Shown piece after piece: positions 8,738-17,017 of a stretch of 35,010 bases of DNA. Each line of letters opens with the position of its first letter. The stretch's first letter is position 1. The translations under genes were made by a program, and so were the position numbers. Below the pieces are notes generated by a model, which was given only the letters and a program-made list of their open reading frames with translations, was not told the DNA's origin and did not search any database. Source of the DNA: Anaerolineae bacterium (GTDB taxonomy: Bacteria > Chloroflexota > Anaerolineae > Aggregatilineales > Aggregatilineaceae); contig JAFGNU010000080.1 in the NCBI GenBank assembly GCA_016926875.1, positions 1-35,010 on the forward strand, read 5' to 3'.

Positions 8738-10027
8738 TCACCGGTCCGACTGCGCATCAAACGTCCAGTGGTGATCAAAGAGCGTATCGCCAGAACTGCC
8801 CGTATATATTTTACCGGTACCAAAAAAGTCACCCCCGACGACCTCGAATGAGAACGCACCGCTGATATCGTCTCCCACATCCTCGTCTATCTTGTTCCAC
8901 AGTTGGATATTGTAACGTCCGGCTACCAGTGGCAGCCGGGGGATGTGGCACATAACACGCCCGGTCCCGCCCAGCGCAACAGGTTCGGCGTGGGAATAGC
9001 GCGAGATGCACGAGAACAGCCGCTGCCCGTGAATGTTAGAGAATATCAGCCCGATCACAGCCGCGCGGGGAGACGTTTCACGTGCAGTGTATTCCAACTC
9101 TATTGTCAGGTGCTGGCCCGTTTGCCCAACAGCAGCCGGGTTGCCGTCTTTATCATACAACCCGATGCCGACAAAACGCATAGCGCCGTTGCCCCCCCGA
9201 TCGGTGCGGTCGGCCAGGGGGACTAACTTCATCAGCGTCGCGCTGTTTTGTAGATACGCGGCAATAACCTGCTCCGTATCGCCTTGCATAACCAGTTGGC
9301 CCGCGTCAAGCAGGCAGCATGACAAGCATAGCGCCTGGACGGCGGCCATATTGTGGCTGACAAATAACACGGTCCGCCCCTGGTGGGCAACGTCTTCCAT
9401 CTTGTTCAAACACTTGCGTTGAAACTGGATATCCCCAACGGCCAGCACTTCATCCACCACCAGGATTTCCGGCTCCAGGTGCGCGGCGATGGCAAACCCC
9501 AACCGCAGCCCCATGCCGCTGGAGTAGTGTTTGACGGGCGTGTCGATGAATTTCTCGACCTCGGCAAAAGCCACGATTTCGTCAAATTTGCGATTGATCT
9601 CCTCGCGCGTCATGCCCAGGATCGCCCCGTTGAGGTAGATATTCTCGCGCCCTGTTAGCTCTGGGTGGAAGCCGGTCCCAACTTCTAACAGAGAGCCTAC
9701 GCGGCCATACACATCTGCATACCCCTCGGTTGGTTCCGTAATGCGGGACAGGATTTTGAGCAGCGTGCTCTTGCCAGCGCCGTTACGCCCGATAATGCCC
9801 ATGACTTCACCGTGCCTTACCTCAAACGAGACATTTCTTAAGGCCCATATCGTCTCGTCAAGCCCGGCTGCGCCGTAAGCCTGGCCGCTGAGCAGCTTCC
9901 TGGTACGGCGAACAGGGGCGACAAAAGCATCCGTGATCGTGCTGCGGAGCGTCTGGTAACTGGCCTGTTGGGCACCGATCCTGTATTCTTTGCCCAGCCC
10001 TTCCACTCGAATAGCTATGTCGCTCAT
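8738..10027 (-). CDS. wzt: Polysaccharide ABC exporter ATPase with C-terminal glycan-binding domain (Wzt-like)
   Basis: A 429-residue protein. The nucleotide-binding domain (about 1-250) has Walker A GRNGAGKST (80-88), the signature YSSGM (168-172), Walker B ILVVDE (188-193), the D-loop AVGD and an H-loop SHN (His225). The C-terminal roughly 170 residues, rich in beta strands (AVIGLIFSNIHGQRLF, GRYNIQLWNKIDEDVG), match the Wzt carbohydrate-binding domain that recognises the modified terminus of an O-antigen-like chain before export. Start ATG at 10027, three bases after the permease stop. In Wzt systems with this domain, chains are usually capped (often by methyl or phosphate groups). The two methyltransferase genes in this operon fit that scheme, but this is inference. 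Confidence 0.93.
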   Translation of the reverse strand: MSDIAIRVEGLGKEYRIGAQQASYQTLRSTITDAFVAPVRRTRKLLSGQAYGAAGLDETIWALRNVSFEVRHGEVMGIIGRNGAGKSTLLKILSRITEPTEGYADVYGRVGSLLEVGTGFHPELTGRENIYLNGAILGMTREEINRKFDEIVAFAEVEKFIDTPVKHYSSGMGLRLGFAIAAHLEPEILVVDEVLAVGDIQFQRKCLNKMEDVAHQGRTVLFVSHNMAAVQALCLSCCLLDAGQLVMQGDTEQVIAAYLQNSATLMKLVPLADRTDRGGNGAMRFVGIGLYDKDGNPAAVGQTGQHLTIELEYTARETSPRAAVIGLIFSNIHGQRLFSCISRYSHAEPVALGGTGRVMCHIPRLPLVAGRYNIQLWNKIDEDVGDDISGAFSFEVVGGDFFGTGKIYTGSSGDTLFDHHWTFDAQSDR

Positions 10028-10030
10028 CGT

Positions 10031-10930
10031 TCACACCACGTCCGCAAAGGTTCGTTCCATCCGCCGGAAGTAATACATACCGGATACGAGCAGGCCAACA
10101 GCAACCAGGCTGGATACAACGATAAGCGGGCCAGGAGCGGTATCGGTGTTGATCAGTGCCCACCGGAAGCCTTCTACAACACCGGTCATCGGGTTGAGTC
10201 CATAGAGCGCACGCAACAGGTCATTCTCGATCAGGCTGCTTGGATAGGCGATTGGCGTGGCAAACATCCAGAACTGTGTGACAAAGGGTATGGTATAGCG
10301 CACGTCTCTGAACTGGACGTTCATTGCCGAAAACCACATCCCGGTACCGAGCGATGTAACCAGCGCCAGCAGGAAAAAGAACGGCAAAAACAGGACATTA
10401 ATTGACGGAACAATGCCATAAACCAGTTGCATCACCAGCAGCACACTGAAGGCAAGCACAAAATCCACCACGCCAGAGATAACGGCAGAGATCGGGATCA
10501 CAAGCCGGGGAAAATAGATTTTTTTGATCAGGTTGGCGCTGAGAACGAGGCTGTTTGATGATTGCTGAAGACCATAGGCGAAAAACGTCCAGGGAACAAG
10601 CGCCGAATAGCTAAAGATTGGATACGGCACATCATCCGAGGGCACTTTTGCCAGGCCACCAAAAAATAGGCTGAAGACCACCATTGTAAAAAACGGCTGG
10701 ATGATAGCCCATGCTGCGCCAAGAACCGTTTGCTTGTAGCGAACCTTGATGTCGCGCCAGGTGAGGAAATATAGCAGTTCACGGTATTCCCACAGCTCGC
10801 GGAGCTTGAGCGATACCCAGCCCTTGGATGGCTGAATCCGCAGGTGATAGTCTGGCAGTGATGGGAGTCCTGATGGCTGTGCCGATGGCACTTCAGCGGT
10901 TTCGGGTTTGGTATTGGTGGCTGCGGTCAT
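10031..10930 (-). CDS. wzm: Polysaccharide ABC exporter permease (Wzm/ABC-2 type)
   Basis: A 299-residue integral membrane protein. A cytosolic N-terminal segment (about 1-60) ends in the amphipathic LWEYRELLYFLTWRDIKVRYKQ region typical of Wzm/TagG permeases. About six hydrophobic segments follow (AWAIIQPFFTMVVFSLFF, SALVPWTFFAYGL, VISGVVDFVLAFSVLLV, LFLPFFFLLALV, IPFVTQFWMFATPIAY, LIVVSSLVAVGLLVSGMYYF). A short basic tail (RRMERTF) closes the protein. It forms the channel half of the exporter with the ATPase encoded immediately downstream. The frame stays open back to 11218, but that extension is Cys/Ser/Arg-rich, unlike any permease N-terminus. The ATG at 10930 with AGGGA upstream fits the family start. 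It is the first gene of the ten-gene minus-strand run. Confidence 0.93.
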   Translation of the reverse strand: MTAATNTKPETAEVPSAQPSGLPSLPDYHLRIQPSKGWVSLKLRELWEYRELLYFLTWRDIKVRYKQTVLGAAWAIIQPFFTMVVFSLFFGGLAKVPSDDVPYPIFSYSALVPWTFFAYGLQQSSNSLVLSANLIKKIYFPRLVIPISAVISGVVDFVLAFSVLLVMQLVYGIVPSINVLFLPFFFLLALVTSLGTGMWFSAMNVQFRDVRYTIPFVTQFWMFATPIAYPSSLIENDLLRALYGLNPMTGVVEGFRWALINTDTAPGPLIVVSSLVAVGLLVSGMYYFRRMERTFADVV

Positions 10931-11381
10931 AAGTCCCTGGTTGTTCCTGGCACGCTCCGCCGATCCGACATGCGTTGACAGCATATGGTGAAAAGGTAGT
11001 ATGTGGCAGACACGTGAGTCAGGCGGGCGGGATAGCCACGTCTCACCCCGCCCGGCGCTCAACGATAGATTGGCGCACACGTGCCTGGTTGTGTTGTGCA
11101 GATAACTGTAGCCAGCACCCGGATATGGTTGTGATTGAGAGGGTGAGCAGCATAGAGCCTGACTGCCCGCATAGCGTGCAGTTCTGACGATAATGCAGCC
11201 TGACATAATTCCAGGCAATAGTGCCCATGCAAGGAATCTTTCCAGAACTCCAGCGCGCTTAACCGCAGTAACTGCTCCCCGTCAACGCGTGAAGCTCAGC
11301 GTCACAACCAAATTCGAATTCGTTTTCTAAAAAACGGCTTGTTTTTCCCACTGCTCGAAAAGGTTTGATAATAGAAAAGTA

Positions 11382-11403
11382 ACGCATTCCAAACTCAATG
11401 CGT
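11382..11403. repeat. Inverted repeat ACGCATT-N8-AATGCGT, possible operator
   Basis: A perfect 7-bp dyad with an 8-bp spacer in the AT-rich part of the divergent intergenic region. No T-tract follows on either strand, so it is not a terminator. It may bind a dimeric regulator, but there is no direct support. Confidence 0.3.
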
Positions 11404-11593
11404 AAGGGAATATCAGTTTCTACTCAGCATACCCCAGACTCAAAGGCATGTCAAACCCTGCCGCCGCAAAACATTCAGGTATCCAGGCTCGTCATGCAAA
11501 AGTCTGGAGTAATCCGTTGCTTTTTCGGTCTCTGTCAACCCCGGAATCATAACGATGGCGCGTGCAGTGCAGCGGTGGAGTTGAGACTGAGGA

Positions 11594-11623
11594 TTGCCAC
11601 ACAGCGGGTCTGTACGCTATCAT
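11594..11623 (+). promoter_or_regulatory. Candidate sigma-70 promoter for the SLC13-like permease gene
   Basis: TTGCCA (11594-11599), an 18-bp spacer and TATCAT (11618-11623) precede the permease start by about 100 bp. The match to consensus is fair, four of six and five of six. No other better pair is seen close to the gene. Confidence 0.35.
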
Positions 11624-11723
11624 GTGCCGGTGTCGAACACGGGCGCTGGCATAAAGGCCGCTCCGGGTTCCGGGGGCGCTCAGCCCAAAAGATTCTCAAG
11701 TCATATTCGAGGTGAAACACAGC

Positions 11724-13502
11724 ATGACTCTTGAAATAGCCCTATTTCTCATGTTATTCATGATTGCGCTCGTGCTATTCACCTTTGAATGGGTATCGGC
11801 AGACGTGACGGCATTGGGCTTAATGCTGTCGTTGGTTTTACTGGGGCTGCTTGATCCTGCCGAAGCGTTTGCGGGTTTCGGCAGCGAAACCGTGTTGATG
11901 ATTCTCGGATTGCTCATTTTAACCGAAATGCTTGTCAGTACGGGCATGATTGACCTGGTCGGGCAGCAGATGTTGGGCCTGGTCGGTCAGAATCCAACAC
12001 GCTTGCGATTAGCCATACTTATCATACCGGCTATCGTGAGCGCGCTTATCAGCAATACCGCCGCCGCCGCGTTTTTCCTGCCTATCGCATTGGGATTGGC
12101 GAACCGTGCCAAACTAAGCTCCTCAAAATTGTTGATGCCGCTGGCCTTTTCCGCGATTCTGGCGGGATCGACAACGTTTATTGGCACGTCAACCAACCTG
12201 GTTGTCAGCGGGTTGATGCAGCAAAACGGCCTTTCCCCACTCGGCATGTTTGAGTTGACACCGGTTGGACTGCCTATTTTGATAGTGGGCCTGATCTACA
12301 TGGCTACCGTTGGGTTTCGGCTCATTCCAGACCGCGCCGGAGTCGCTGAAGAAGCCTCCCCGTTTGATACCGATCTGTATTTCACCGAACTCACTATCCC
12401 CGAGTCGTCACCGGTTATTGGAAAAGCCATCGAGGAATCGGTGCTGATGAGCGACCTACAGCTTGGTATGCTCCAACTTCAACGGGACTCGAAAGCGCTC
12501 AAACCGCTCGCGAGCACCGTGCTGAAGGCGCAGGACACGCTGCTAGTCGAAGGGCTGCGAACAGATATGCTGCGGCTTCGAAACCTTCCCGGCGTTGAGA
12601 TGAGCGGCAAAATCCAGGAACTCGAAGCCTTCAACAAAACCGGGACGGCGTGTACGGCTGAAGTGGTCTTGCTGCCTGGCTCACCTCTGGTGGGGCGAAC
12701 CCTCAAGGGGCTGAGGCTGCGCCAACGATTCCAGGCCCAGGTGTTGGGCGTCCGGCGGTCCGGCCAGGTTCGTTATAGCAAAATCGGTCGGCTCGTTTTT
12801 AACCTGGGAGATGTGCTGCTCATCAATGTGCCGCGAGAGAACTTACGTCCCATGGAAAGAGAACGCTACTTCCGCATCCTGGACGTGATTGATACCCCGG
12901 CAAACGATACCCGGCGTATCCTGCTTTCCAGCGCTATTTTTGTTGCATCATTGTCAGCCGCGGTGCTCGGTATCTTGCCGATTGCCGTGGCCGTTATGTT
13001 GGGCGTTCTGATAGCATTCCTGACCCGCTGTATCACGCCGGAAGAAGCTTATCGAAACATCCAGTGGCAGACGGTCATCCTGATCGGTAGTATGCTCGCG
13101 TTTGGGCGGGCGATGCAGCAAACAGGTGCGGCTGACTATCTGGCCGAGCGAATTGTCAACCTGCCGATCAAGGACTCGCCGGTTACACTCCTCGCCGCCT
13201 TTTTTGTCCTGGCTGTGATATTGACCCAGCCGATGTCGAATCAGGCTGCTGCGGCGGTGCTTGTGCCGGTTGCACTGCAAACCGCCGTGCTGCTCGACTA
13301 CGATCCGCGTCCCTTTGCGATCACGATTGCGCTGGCAGCCAGCACATCGTTTATCACACCATTGGAACCTGCCAGCGTGATTGTATACAACGCTGGTCGA
13401 TATAAGTTCATCGACTTCATTCGCGTTGGCGGCATTTTGACGCTCGTGATCTTCGCAGTTGTAATCACACTTGTTCCGGTCATCTGGGATATTGGTGGCT
13501 GA
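11724..13502 (+). CDS. SLC13/DASS-type permease with two central TrkA-C (RCK_C) domains
   Basis: A 592-residue membrane protein in three parts. An N-terminal transmembrane half (about 1-200) includes the SNT motif (110-112, SNTAAAAFF) and STN (156-158). Two cytosolic TrkA-C domains follow (about 215-280 and 305-370), each ending in DTLLVEG- or DVLLINV-like strands. A C-terminal transmembrane half (about 400-590) has the matching MSNQAAAAV (504-512) and a STSFITPLEP loop. Paired SNx motifs are the sodium/substrate clamps of the DASS fold. TrkA-C-containing members are generally annotated as sulfate, citrate or dicarboxylate transporters; the substrate here is not determinable. Start: GAGGTGA at 11709-11715 lies 8 nt before ATG 11724. 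The in-frame GTG at 11712 sits inside that Shine-Dalgarno, so it is not the start. The next gene follows after 54 bp. Confidence 0.9.
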   Translation: MTLEIALFLMLFMIALVLFTFEWVSADVTALGLMLSLVLLGLLDPAEAFAGFGSETVLMILGLLILTEMLVSTGMIDLVGQQMLGLVGQNPTRLRLAILIIPAIVSALISNTAAAAFFLPIALGLANRAKLSSSKLLMPLAFSAILAGSTTFIGTSTNLVVSGLMQQNGLSPLGMFELTPVGLPILIVGLIYMATVGFRLIPDRAGVAEEASPFDTDLYFTELTIPESSPVIGKAIEESVLMSDLQLGMLQLQRDSKALKPLASTVLKAQDTLLVEGLRTDMLRLRNLPGVEMSGKIQELEAFNKTGTACTAEVVLLPGSPLVGRTLKGLRLRQRFQAQVLGVRRSGQVRYSKIGRLVFNLGDVLLINVPRENLRPMERERYFRILDVIDTPANDTRRILLSSAIFVASLSAAVLGILPIAVAVMLGVLIAFLTRCITPEEAYRNIQWQTVILIGSMLAFGRAMQQTGAADYLAERIVNLPIKDSPVTLLAAFFVLAVILTQPMSNQAAAAVLVPVALQTAVLLDYDPRPFAITIALAASTSFITPLEPASVIVYNAGRYKFIDFIRVGGILTLVIFAVVITLVPVIWDIGG

Positions 13503-13556
13503 TCACGATTTTTTAGGCCGGAATGGCGCCCCACCCCGGCGCACTCAGAGACAATC

Positions 13557-14624
13557 ATGCAAGTGACTCAAGAACCTGTGGCGCAGCGAACACTATCTCT
13601 GCAAAACCTGGGACGGCAGTGGTTAAGGTCTGTCCGGCTTCAGATCGGCGCTGTGGCCGGGACGTACGGACTGCTGACAGCCCTGTATTTGGGCGCGCGA
13701 GCGCTGGTAGGAGAACGCTGGGTCGTTATTGCGTTGTTGAATAATGGCGCCCACTGGATTCTACTGGGGGCGGTCGCCAGCTTCGTGTTGGCGTTTTTAA
13801 GTCCATACCGGCGCTTCTGGGTTATATATGCCCTGCCCGGTTTTATCATGTTTTGGGTGTGGTTTGGTGCGCTGTTTTCCCCCTGGCGGTTGTCGAATAC
13901 CGATCAGGGTACAGGCTTGGTGGTTGCCACGTTCAACATCAAGTCAGAAGACACGGTGATCGAGAAGCGATTAGCAGTAGTCCGCGATCTGGACGCGGAT
14001 ATTATCGGGCTGCAAGAATTGAGCGGGGCCGAGGTGATAGCCGAACTAAAACGTTTGTACCCCTATCACGTCATCGGCTTAGAGATACAAACAGACCAGC
14101 AGACGGTGAACGAGTCCGGGTTAGGGATATTCAGCCGCTATCCCATTGATGAAAGCGAAACCTACCTGATTGGCAACAAACCGGAACGGCAGCACCCTGT
14201 TGCTTTACGCACCGTGATTACTAACGATCAGAAGTCGATCAGCGTATACGTGATGCATCCACTGCGCCCGACCATCACGATCCGACCGGCAGAATACAAT
14301 GGCAGCGAACGCCATGACGGCATTCAGGATGCAATGGGGTTCATCCACCAGGAGCAGAACCCGGTGGTTATCCTGTGTGATTGCAACCTGTCATCTGCAA
14401 CAGAGGACTACAGCCTGCTGGCCGGGTCCCTGGTGGATAGCTGGCAGGACGCCGGATTTGGCTTTGGGCTGACTGCGCCATCCGATAATAATGACACGCC
14501 GTTTATGTTGATGCGCAGCGATTACGTCTGGCATTCGCCGGATATGGACACCATCAGCGTTACAGTCTGGCCTGACAGCGGCGGTTCCGATCATCGTCCT
14601 GTACGCGCGCAGCTTGGTTTCTGA
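13557..14624 (+). CDS. Membrane-anchored endonuclease/exonuclease/phosphatase (EEP) family protein
   Basis: A 355-residue protein with three N-terminal hydrophobic segments (about 32-50, 67-83 and 87-107) followed by an EEP catalytic domain. The domain shows VVATFNIKS (N127), IIGLQELSG (E154), FSRYPI, YVMHP (H234), ILCDCNLSS (D275, N277), SDYVWHS and GGSDHRPV (D345-H346), which together form the full EEP active site. This layout resembles VanJ/YafD-like membrane EEP proteins that act on lipid-linked or phosphate esters outside the membrane. No precise substrate is evident. ATG 13557 is preceded by GAGAC. The 54-bp gap to the permease gene suggests co-transcription. The ILCDCN variant has Cys where Gly is usual (GDxN). 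Confidence 0.87.
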   Translation: MQVTQEPVAQRTLSLQNLGRQWLRSVRLQIGAVAGTYGLLTALYLGARALVGERWVVIALLNNGAHWILLGAVASFVLAFLSPYRRFWVIYALPGFIMFWVWFGALFSPWRLSNTDQGTGLVVATFNIKSEDTVIEKRLAVVRDLDADIIGLQELSGAEVIAELKRLYPYHVIGLEIQTDQQTVNESGLGIFSRYPIDESETYLIGNKPERQHPVALRTVITNDQKSISVYVMHPLRPTITIRPAEYNGSERHDGIQDAMGFIHQEQNPVVILCDCNLSSATEDYSLLAGSLVDSWQDAGFGFGLTAPSDNNDTPFMLMRSDYVWHSPDMDTISVTVWPDSGGSDHRPVRAQLGF

Positions 14625-14680
14625 CCTGTCTGGGGGGATTACGATAGCTGGCCGCCCACTTGCAGGAACCAGTGAGCGAA

Positions 14681-14711
14681 ATAAAAATCCAGCACCCTAA
14701 AAGTGGCTGGA
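14681..14711 (-). terminator. Intrinsic terminator of the tRNA-Arg gene
   Basis: Read on the minus strand, TCCAGCC and GTGCTGGA pair around a TTTTAGG loop (14688-14711), with one bulged base. TTTTTATTT follows. It starts about 20 bp after the tRNA 3' end. Confidence 0.75.
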
Positions 14712-14731
14712 TCGACTAATAGTGTTGGCTG

Positions 14732-14803
14732 TACCCCCACCAGGACTCGAACCTGGGCCTCTGCCTCCGGAGGGCAACGCTCTATCCTCTGAGCTATGGG
14801 GGC
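14732..14803 (-). tRNA. tRNA-Arg (anticodon CCG)
   Basis: The minus strand folds into a full 72-nt cloverleaf. The acceptor stem is GCCCCCA/TGGGGGT (terminal G-U). The D arm is GCTC/GAGC and the anticodon stem is TTGCC/GGCAG. The loop CTCCGGA gives anticodon CCG at positions 34-36. The variable loop is AGGC and the T arm is CCAGG-TTCGAGT-CCTGG, with discriminator A. CCA is not encoded, since the bases after A73 are CAG. The tRNA reads CGG codons. Confidence 0.95.
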
Positions 14804-14910
14804 TGAGAATATAGAGTAGATTGTACCAGTATTGGTCGCTGCGTCAAGCCTGCGAAAGATAACAAAATACCTTTTATGTGCCGGGCAACGCGTTCTGGGA
14901 CCATCACACG

Positions 14911-14945
14911 GCGAGTGTGCTGCATCTTGGAGATAGCACACTCGC
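14911..14945. terminator. 11-bp perfect hairpin 3' of the GH1 gene, possible terminator
   Basis: GCGAGTGTGCT (14911-14921) and AGCACACTCGC (14935-14945) pair perfectly across a 13-nt loop, 32 bp past the stop of the beta-glucosidase gene. On the minus strand no T-run follows. On the plus strand the tail CTGTTTGTGTTG is T-rich. It is probably a transcript-end or stabilising hairpin; the alternative is a dyad in the tRNA promoter region. Confidence 0.45.
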
Positions 14946-14976
14946 TGTTTGTGTTGTACGCGATCAGGTTCCCGGC

Positions 14977-16308
<1,332 letters not shown>

Positions 16309-16644
16309 CTAGTCACTCCTGTGTATTGGTTACAATGATCGTCAATGATCGTGCCCGGCCTGCCAGCATCTTGACCTGATACGCTGCACTGAGTGTTTCG
16401 GGCGGCTGTACGCGCCCGCTTGCCAGCACATCGGTGCCAAACCCGGCGTCAGTGACCGGTCTACCAATGCGCCGCATGCAGCGTTCAAATTCACCGGCCA
16501 ACAGGCTGGAGATGGTAAACTCACCCAGGCTATTCTACTCAATATGCAGCAGATTTTGTACATCATGATACGCGCCTGTTGGGATAGGCAGTTGACAAAA
16601 ATCACTCTTTTGGTGTGACTTTCTTCGTCAGAAGTGGATGTTCC

Positions 16645-16674
16645 TTGACAGCAAATTCAAAAACATTCTATGCT
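16645..16674 (+). promoter_or_regulatory. Sigma-70 promoter for the cellobiose phosphorylase gene
   Basis: A consensus TTGACA (16645-16650), an 18-bp spacer and TATGCT (16669-16674). The expected transcription start is near 16681, so the first operator palindrome lies at about +7 to +20, a classic repressor position. Confidence 0.6.
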
Positions 16675-16686
16675 GAGCACGAGGCT

Positions 16687-16700
16687 TGGGAGCGCTCCCC
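16687..16700. promoter_or_regulatory. CebR-like (LacI family) operator, box 1
   Basis: TGGGAGCGCTCCCC contains the perfect palindrome GGGAGCGCTCCC and matches 13 of 14 bases of the cellobiose repressor (CebR) operator described in Streptomyces, TGGGAGCGCTCCCA. It sits immediately downstream of the -10 element of the phosphorylase promoter. The regulator gene is not in this window. Confidence 0.75.
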
Positions 16701-16828
16701 AGAGCGGACACTTCCGATCCCTAAAATAAAGCTGGTGTAGAACAAATTCGTCAGGTATTATACTCTCCCAAAGGCGGGCATGGCGCTCGGCAAATAGCAT
16801 TTATCAGCGAGTTTTTTTAGGATGACAC

Positions 16829-16842
16829 TGGGAGCGCTCCCG
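16829..16842. promoter_or_regulatory. CebR-like (LacI family) operator, box 2
   Basis: TGGGAGCGCTCCCG has the same 12-bp perfect palindrome as box 1, 142 bp away centre to centre. Two identical boxes in one short region suggest cooperative binding or DNA looping by a LacI-type dimer or tetramer. Confidence 0.72.
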
Positions 16843-17017
16843 CGCGCAAACTACCAACACTTTCCCTTTCCCCGGCTTGGTACCACCACAGGCCGGAGAA
16901 AGCTGTCTATAGAGGTATTTCCTTCAGCATGTCGTTGCATGAAGGATCAGAATCGATAAACGACAGGGTTTTTCGCTGAACGAATATTCGCAATAACTAG
17001 ACCATATTGGAGTCATG

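Larger units (their letters stand above)
10931..11723. other. Divergent intergenic region between the glycan operon and the SLC13-like permease gene
   Basis: About 790 bp with no convincing gene. The stretch 11305-11400 is clearly AT-richer than its surroundings. It contains the 10-bp palindrome AATTCGAATT (11311-11320), a CGTTTT/AAAACG inverted repeat (11321-11336) and ACGCATT/AATGCGT (11382-11403). On the minus strand, TTGCCT and CATTAT hexamers with a 17-bp spacer lie near 11180-11220 and might serve the glycan operon, but both match consensus at only four of six positions. Open frames here have no ribosome site and no recognisable composition. Confidence 0.5.
16309..17017. other. GH1-GH94 divergent regulatory region
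   Basis: About 700 bp without a gene. It contains two 12-bp perfect palindromes, one good plus-strand sigma-70 promoter and a minus-strand TATAAT (16762 down to 16757) that has only a poor -35 but could serve the GH1 gene. It also holds a CCTTCA/TGAAGG hairpin near 16921-16945 and the palindrome CGAATATTCG (16981-16990) just ahead of the phosphorylase ribosome site. If the 16645 promoter is used, the phosphorylase mRNA leader is about 335 nt. Confidence 0.7.

Noticed and set aside
10931-11218. N-terminal extension of the Wzm permease to an upstream ATG
   Set aside because: The extra 96 residues are Cys/Arg/Ser-rich and unlike any permease N-terminus. ATG 10930 with AGGGA fits the family start.
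11398-11715. A 105-codon plus-strand frame in the wzm/permease intergenic region
   Set aside because: No Shine-Dalgarno, no recognisable domain, and the candidate permease promoter lies inside it.
14639-14941. A 100-codon minus-strand open frame over the tRNA
   Set aside because: It spans the complete tRNA-Arg cloverleaf and its terminator, has no ribosome site, and its translation resembles nothing.
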